Part shown: one piece after another, positions 58,568-64,000 of the stretch | How positions within the stretch are numbered: the stretch's first letter is position 1 | How the letters are laid out: every line of letters begins with the position of its first letter | From: Lactuca virosa | Taxonomy: Eukaryota; Streptophyta; Magnoliopsida; Asterales; Asteraceae | DNA length: 64,000 nucleotides | Assembly: GCA_928212115.1 (NCBI GenBank) | Contig: CAKMRJ010005523.1 | Coordinates: 251,721,154 to 251,785,153 of the forward strand | Direction of reading: 5' to 3' | Position numbers and translations under genes: made by a program | The notes under the pieces: generated by a model | The model's database searches: none | The model's input: only the letters and a program-made list of their open reading frames with translations | What the model was told of the DNA's origin: nothing

Positions 58568-58913
58568 ACATGTAACGTCCCAAAAATTACAAAGAGATTT
58601 TTCATTTTTAAAATAGATTAACCAATTAAAACCTTTTTCTTAAAGATCATTAAGTAACATTCTTTTGTTAAATACCATACATGATCAAAGTTAAATTACA
58701 AAACTGCTGAAACGAATATCTTCGATGTGTGTGTACCGTCCTACTGCGCTCTTCCCCACGAATAGCCAACAAAACATTTTATCCACAACTGTAAGCATAA
58801 AGCTTTGTGAGTTCCCTAGTATACCACATATTCAAACATACATACAGTTCATCCATATACAATCCTCAACTCTAGTGACGAGCAACCAAAACCACATACA
58901 TATATCATAGATA

Positions 58914-59046
58914 ACGGGCCCAATCCAAGAGTTCACGAGCCCATCCCAACTCACATAACGGGCCCCGAACAAACATACATAACGTGCCCTATTCAACCAT
59001 ATATAACGAGCCCCGCCCAAAGAGTAAACGGGCCCAGCCCAGACTC
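58914..59046. repeat. Minisatellite of CGGGCCC/GCCC words in LTR A
   Basis: About five copies of AACGGGCCC(A/C)GCCCA-like units with spacers such as ACTCACAT, in the same slot as the GACCCTCCGGTC repeat of the LTR at 48474. Confidence 0.72.
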
Positions 59047-59663
59047 CATTCCCAGGAGCTACATTATGGTCTTGCAAACTATTTCCAGGGGCCAAATCCT
59101 TGTCTTCCAAACAATTATTAAGCAATACATAGTCTAAATCAGATAGACATTCAAACAAATGATCCACCCAACAACAATAAATGAAACAAGAACCATGCAG
59201 TCGGGGATTAGACCAAGATTTCACAGGCTATCCAACTTGACTGCATACGATCCCGTACGATAAACATTCAATAAACAATCAGTACTAATATTACCCTAAC
59301 CAGTCATGAAACCTAGCAGTAACATATAAACCTCAGACAAGACTCTATCAGTGTAGCATCCCATGACACCAAGTGTCCAATACTGCTCAATCATAGAAAG
59401 GAGCCCTTTTAGTCAACTAGCATGCTCGTACCCTAACAATATTGTTATGGGATACATGGCATAGTGAGAAACTCACATGAGCTGAAGAACCGGATAAGCA
59501 CAAGAACACTCTCACACCTTGCACTGCTCAATCCCAGAAACCGACTAACATCAGAAGAGTTAAATCCTCCATCAATAACCTTAATCCTCCAAGTTTAACC
59601 CCAAGTCAAATTGCTTAAAAGTCAATGGTCAACGGTCAACAAAATTCAATGGTCAACAAATTC

Positions 59664-59850
59664 AACAACCACGACGACGTGGAGACCTCTAGGCTACGTC
59701 GTAGTCATAACAGGACAAAGTAGACAACATGCAGTACAATGCTATGTTGAGGACCCTCCTTGGCCACGTCGTGGGCATGTCTGTACAAAACAATCGTGAA
59801 GCTGGAGTCCACCATGTCGTGGTCATTCCTTGGTTATGTTGTGGTCACTA
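59664..59850. repeat. Cluster of CCACGACG / CACGTCGTGG motifs in LTR A
   Basis: ACCACGACGACGTGG, CTACGTCGTAG, CCACGTCGTGG, CCATGTCGTGG and GGTTATGTTGTGG within 190 bp: near-palindromes centred on ACGTCGT, decaying by CpG to TpG change in the later copies. Confidence 0.75.
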
Positions 59851-60805
59851 GCAATTTCTTCAACTCTTCATTCAGAGCTTAATCCTTACAGATCAAGGCT
59901 CGAAACTTCAGATCTAATCATTTTCAATGACTTAATGGATAAAATTTCCAACTTTATTCATTAGAACCTCTCACTAAATCAATATCTACAACCCTAAGTC
60001 CAAAATGTCATAAATCATTCATAAAACATGCCTGGTTCCAAGGACAAGATCAAGATACCAACTTTCCAACAAGAAATGGTCTAAAAGATAGTCCTTAGAG
60101 CTTAGAAGGGGTTGGATTCATCTCAAATCCAAGAACATCGTCAAAAAGGGATCAAAAGCATAAAATAAACCATGAGTTAGATTTAACAAACTAGCAGCAA
60201 AGGTTGAAGCTTTATACTTACAATGGTCAATAAATGAAGTCAATTTGCTAGATCTACACTTGAGCTCTTCACCAAAACCCTTTGCAAGCAACTTGATTTT
60301 CAAGCTCGACACCAAGACATGAGAAATAAGCCTTAAAATGGCCAAGAACACTTCAAGGAAAGTCAAAAGGGGTTAGGCTTTTGAGATAAGAGTGTGGAGG
60401 CAGAAGTAAATGACCTAAACCTAAAGTTAAGGTCCTTAAATATAGGAGAACCCCTACAAATCATGTGCTTGGGATGCAACAGATGCCACACCGTGGACAA
60501 CACCTTGTCATGCCCTGGAAAACATGCCATATGCGGTAACATCCTAAAAATACCAAGTAAATTTTTTTTGTTTTAAATCAATCAAAATCATCAATCATTC
60601 ATCTCAAATCCTCAAAATGTATCAAGTAGAAAATAGTTATCACAGTATAATCCCAAAATCATAAAAAGTTGGACACGGGTGGATGCGATGCGATCAGGTC
60701 TGACTCTTCCCCTCCGAATTAGAAGTACCTGAAAGATAAACTTAAACTGTAATAAAAAAGCTTAATGATTTCCCCAAAATACCACATACCATACAAGAAA
60801 TGGGC

Positions 60806-60955
60806 CCCGCCCAATGAGTATAACGGGCCTCTCCCTAACTCACATAATGGGCCATGCCCAAAGAGTATAATGGGCCTCCCCCTAACTGCACAATGGGCCT
60901 CACCCAAATGAGCATAGCGGGCCTCGCCCTAACTCGCATAATGGGCCCTTCCCAA
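60806..60955. repeat. Minisatellite of AATGGGCC..GCCC words in LTR B
   Basis: Six copies of a roughly 24-bp unit, (A)ATGGGCC(T/C)C(G/A)CCC plus ACTCACAT or AGAGTAT spacers, in the same slot as in LTR A. Confidence 0.78.
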
Positions 60956-61295
60956 CATACAAAACATGCAAGTATCACACAAACAACTAGCATCCTACAA
61001 ACATAATCCAGTGGGCCAACATTGGTGCCTTCGACCCACGAGTATAGTGAAGAGACTCACCTTAATCCGATGATAAGAAAATCACACACACTCGAATTGA
61101 TGCTTCAACAGCTCCTTACGCTGATCACATCCAAACCAACCCTAATTATTAATTAGGGTGATAACCCATAATTAAAGTTCCAAATCATAATCTATCATAC
61201 TAAGGGTAAAACACCATTTTACCCTCCTCATTCCTGGCCCAAAAATGTGGCCCAAAACCTAACATGAACCAAGGCCCAAAATGGCCTTTTGGTGA

Positions 61296-61410
61296 GTACG
61301 TTGAGCGTACTACCCCATTATGCCCAACGTTCAATTCTAATAGAGAAGGGAAGTTGGGGCTGAAAACGTTACGTCGAGCGTACCTAGAGGGTACGCCCAG
61401 CGTACTCCCC
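61296..61410. repeat. Cluster of GTACG..CGTAC inverted motifs in LTR B
   Basis: GTACGTTGAGCGTAC, TTACGTCGAGCGTAC and GTACGCCCAGCGTAC within 115 bp, related to the cluster at 49296-49410. Confidence 0.75.
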
Positions 61411-63136
61411 TGATGCCCAAAATACATATTAAGCACTGAATACCTAAATTCTAAACGTCCAATTCACAGATCTAGTTCTTAGAAAAGTCTCAAGTGATAA
61501 AGTTGACAACTTGATGTCTTTGCATGGCTCAAGGAATCCCAAAACCAAATTCTAACCTTCTAACTTCATATTAAGAACAACAACTCATGCATGGATGAAC
61601 CAAGGTCATCAAGATATGTTTTTTATGCACTAGGGACCTCAGAAACATCAAGGAATATGCCAAAATCCTAAGTCAATCTTGATCTACGCAATAAACCATA
61701 AAGGTTGAGACTTTATACCTTCAAGAGGATGATAAAGATGAATAAGTTCTGGACCCACAAGCTCCAAGCCAACCAACACTTCTTCAATAAGTTCCTTCTT
61801 CTTCAATATGCACCAAAAACACACCAAATCACTCAAAGATTCAAGAATCTAAAAAATGAGGCTAGGGTTTCGAGGGGACTACTTTAGAGGATGAAGGCTG
61901 AAAATAAGGTCAGCCTCAAGGAGATAATGAGGTTTTATAGGGTCCTAGACAGAAAATTTAGGGTTTGCCTCTGCCATGAGTACGTCCAGCGTACTCAACA
62001 GGAACACGCGATCAAGTTTAATGAGTTATGGCCCGCGTAACACTCAATTACGCCTACTGTAATGGCCTTCATGCAAAAATAATGAAATTCTTATAACTTA
62101 AGGAAATTACCTGGGAACCGGGCGTTAAAGACACCTTCGTTACTAATTTTCCATGCCACACCGTGGTCAACAATCCACCACGTCCTGGAATGTGGTTTTC
62201 TCCAAAAAAACATAACTTTGTCTCCTTTAGGTCATCAACTGGTCCATTATGAAAAACGGATGTTACAAAACTTATCCATTTCAAACAACTTCAAAAGTCG
62301 ACTATAAAAATTATGACAAATCTGTACTTCTTCAGATCCAACATAATGTTCATTGTGACAACCCTCATAAATTCCGTCACTAGTCACCATTAGGAAATAA
62401 TATGAAAATAAATGTAATAGAAATATTCAATTTTAAAGATAACAAGAGTCATATATGCTTTTACATTTATTTGCTAAAAATCGTCCATTAGGTTGTAAAA
62501 ATTAACGATCAAAAAGTTGTGAAGTTTTCCGATTCGGTTAACATACTTGGATAGTACTCGTTAAGGTGATCTCAAGGATATAAGATTCGTAAAAATCCGA
62601 CTCCGAACGAGAGAGTTATGGATTTTATAAAAATAGAAACCAATCGCGTAGTTAAAATTAATTACATCGAAAAGGTACTTAGAGATTGGTTGAGTTTTGA
62701 CTAAAAATGCAAAAAGGAGTTTCGTAGTACTCCTCGAGATATAAACTTTAGGAAAAAGTTTGTCGAAAATAGGATCCATATGAGTAAGTTATGATTTTTC
62801 TAAAATCTATAATTCTTACACCCGTTGGGCTCGAAAATGAAAGTCAAAACCGGCCAAAACAACCAAAAGGAAAGTTGTACTACCCGATGAGATCGTCACA
62901 TATATATAGAGAGGGTCTAGATTAGCGCACACACAAGGAAATAATGATTTTTGAAAAATCTTTACTTGCGCGTCATGTGCACGACACAGCACGACGCGCA
63001 CCTGACACTAGATTCGAACAGATTGCGAGTAACGTAGATGAGTAGGGTGGGGACACCTGGCAACTTCCTGTGGAGCCACGGTGTTTAGATACACACCGTA
63101 CATACGAAAGGCGCGACACGCACCCCCAAAAATCGA

Positions 63137-63146
63137 CTATAAATAG
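63137..63146 (+). promoter_or_regulatory. TATA box of terminal LTR-like sequence
   Basis: CTATAAATAG followed by AGGTTTGTGCCATTCAG and a CT-rich leader, the usual layout of a plant retrotransposon promoter. Confidence 0.55.
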
Positions 63147-63659
63147 AGGTTTGTGCCATTCAGTTCATCACACCCTCAAAACACTCCTCTCTTTCTCTAT
63201 GGTTCGAGTGTTACCTCGTGAATCCACAGAGTTCTGAGCTCGTCTCTACTCTATATCAACAGTTTCAAACTCTAGAGTGAGTTCACAACCCTTATTTTAT
63301 TATTTCAAAATTTTTTAATGGGAAGATACATGCTTAACAAATGATTTTATAAAAATATTTATTTTATAAATACTAAGTCCTTTTAAAATAAGCTAGATGC
63401 CTTAGGATAGTATGATTGTAGATATTATGCCTAGATTTAAGATATGATCCGTGTCTACAGGATATGATCCCCGATAATCTAGGAGTAGGTATTACCTAGA
63501 CGCTATAATGGCCAAATCACTGTACGTAGTTGTTATGCTACCCAAATATCCTGTTAAAATAACCATAATTAGGGTATATATATAACGATTTATATATTTC
63601 AGATAATTATGAGATCATAAATATAATTATCAAATACATATTATAATATGATAAAAACT

Positions 63660-63688
63660 ATATATATATATATATATATATACATACA

Positions 63689-63721
<33 letters not shown>

Positions 63722-63778
63722 GTACAGAAATCATTTGATGATATATACCTGGGAGAGGTATATACAAAGATAGTGTGT

Positions 63779-63844
<66 letters not shown>

Positions 63845-63848
63845 ATAG
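63660..63848. repeat. Compound (TA)n(CATA)n microsatellites
   Basis: (TA)n then about nine CATA steps (63660-63720), and a second run of roughly 50 bp of AT steps (63784-63845). The open frame over this region is a by-product of the repeat. Confidence 0.95.
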
Positions 63849-64000
63849 GGTAATTATGGAAAGATAAAAGAGTCAAGATAAAAGACACATAGCTAAGGTC
63901 AATGCGTTAGTGAGTTGATAAGTCGTCCAAAGGCCTTGATTAAATTCGGAATTTCCCAATACCTATAATCGTTAATCCTGTGAGAGCTTGAAAGCGTCGA

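Larger units (their letters stand above)
58571..60531 (-). repeat. Gypsy-type LTR A, minus strand, U3 truncated
   Basis: Starts TGTAACGTCCC next to the primer site. It has the same order of parts as the LTR at 48474: GGGCC minisatellite (58914-59046), CpG inverted motifs (59664-59850) and a TATA-like CCTATATTTAAGG on the minus strand near 60433-60445. Only about 90 bp remain upstream of the TATA, against roughly 330-350 bp in related LTRs, so U3 is truncated where LTR B begins. Confidence 0.6.
60532..62267 (-). repeat. Gypsy-type LTR B, minus strand
   Basis: The left end near TGCGGTAACATCC resembles the TGTAACATCC start of this LTR group; the right end is CGGATGTTACA (62267). It carries a GGGCC minisatellite (60806-60955), GTACG/CGTAC motifs (61296-61410 and 61978-61998), a minus-strand CCTATAAAACC TATA box (about 61932-61943) and GCCACACCGTGG near 62153. 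It lies directly against LTR A without an interior. Confidence 0.6.
62354..64000 (+). repeat. LTR-like sequence, plus strand, running off the window
   Basis: Starts TGTGACAACCCTCATAAATT. It has CTATAAATAG at 63137-63146 followed by a CT-rich leader, the same plan as 50975 onward. No ORF of interest. The right end lies outside the window. Confidence 0.5.

Noticed and set aside
63658..63888. 76-aa frame with YIYIYI and MYVCMYVC repeats
   Set aside because: Pure translation of (TA)n and (CATA)n microsatellites.

Overview
The window is plant nuclear DNA built almost entirely from LTR retrotransposons. I see no host gene, rRNA, tRNA gene or CRISPR array. Several repeat features (leader clusters of the ACTCGTCGAGT type, GTACGC/GCGTAC motifs in gypsy-type LTRs, a Sirevirus with a 3' extra ORF) recall lettuce-like Asteraceae genomes. 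That placement is an impression from memory, not a search result.

1-22352: a head-to-tail array with a period of about 4.49-4.50 kb. Each unit is one roughly 1.65 kb LTR plus a roughly 2.84 kb internal region, all on the minus strand. Every LTR has a tRNA-Asp-type primer binding site on one side and a polypurine tract on the other. Each LTR therefore serves as the 3' LTR of one copy and the 5' LTR of the next (five LTRs, four complete internal regions, two partial). The internal region carries a short gag-like/protease-remnant ORF and a small second open frame, with no reverse transcriptase or integrase, so the family is non-autonomous.

22353-33140: a 5'-truncated, decayed Ty1/copia element on the plus strand (gag, protease, integrase, RT, RNase H, then a Sirevirus-style envelope-like 3' ORF). 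A small non-coding copia-type element (26659-29644, minus strand, TSD CCAAT) is nested in its RNase H.

33141-45299: two related Ty1/copia elements. The first (plus strand) has lost gag, protease, integrase and the 5' part of RT. Its right LTR is cut by the second (minus strand), which is nearly complete with a 1003-aa open frame, but has four stops and a destroyed RT active site.

45300-64000: a mosaic of LTRs and non-coding interiors. It holds a minisatellite; a minus-strand gypsy-type interior and LTR (to 50334); a plus-strand LTR-like segment with a roughly 0.8 kb tandem duplication and poly-C runs (to 54069); a third, very old copy of the same copia clade (54070 to about 56545); more minus-strand gypsy-type LTRs (to 62267); and a final plus-strand LTR-like sequence running off the window.

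The most noteworthy signals are the shared-LTR array, its three polypurine tracts per unit, and the recurrence in unrelated LTR families of clustered CpG-containing palindromes near the promoter or primer site.
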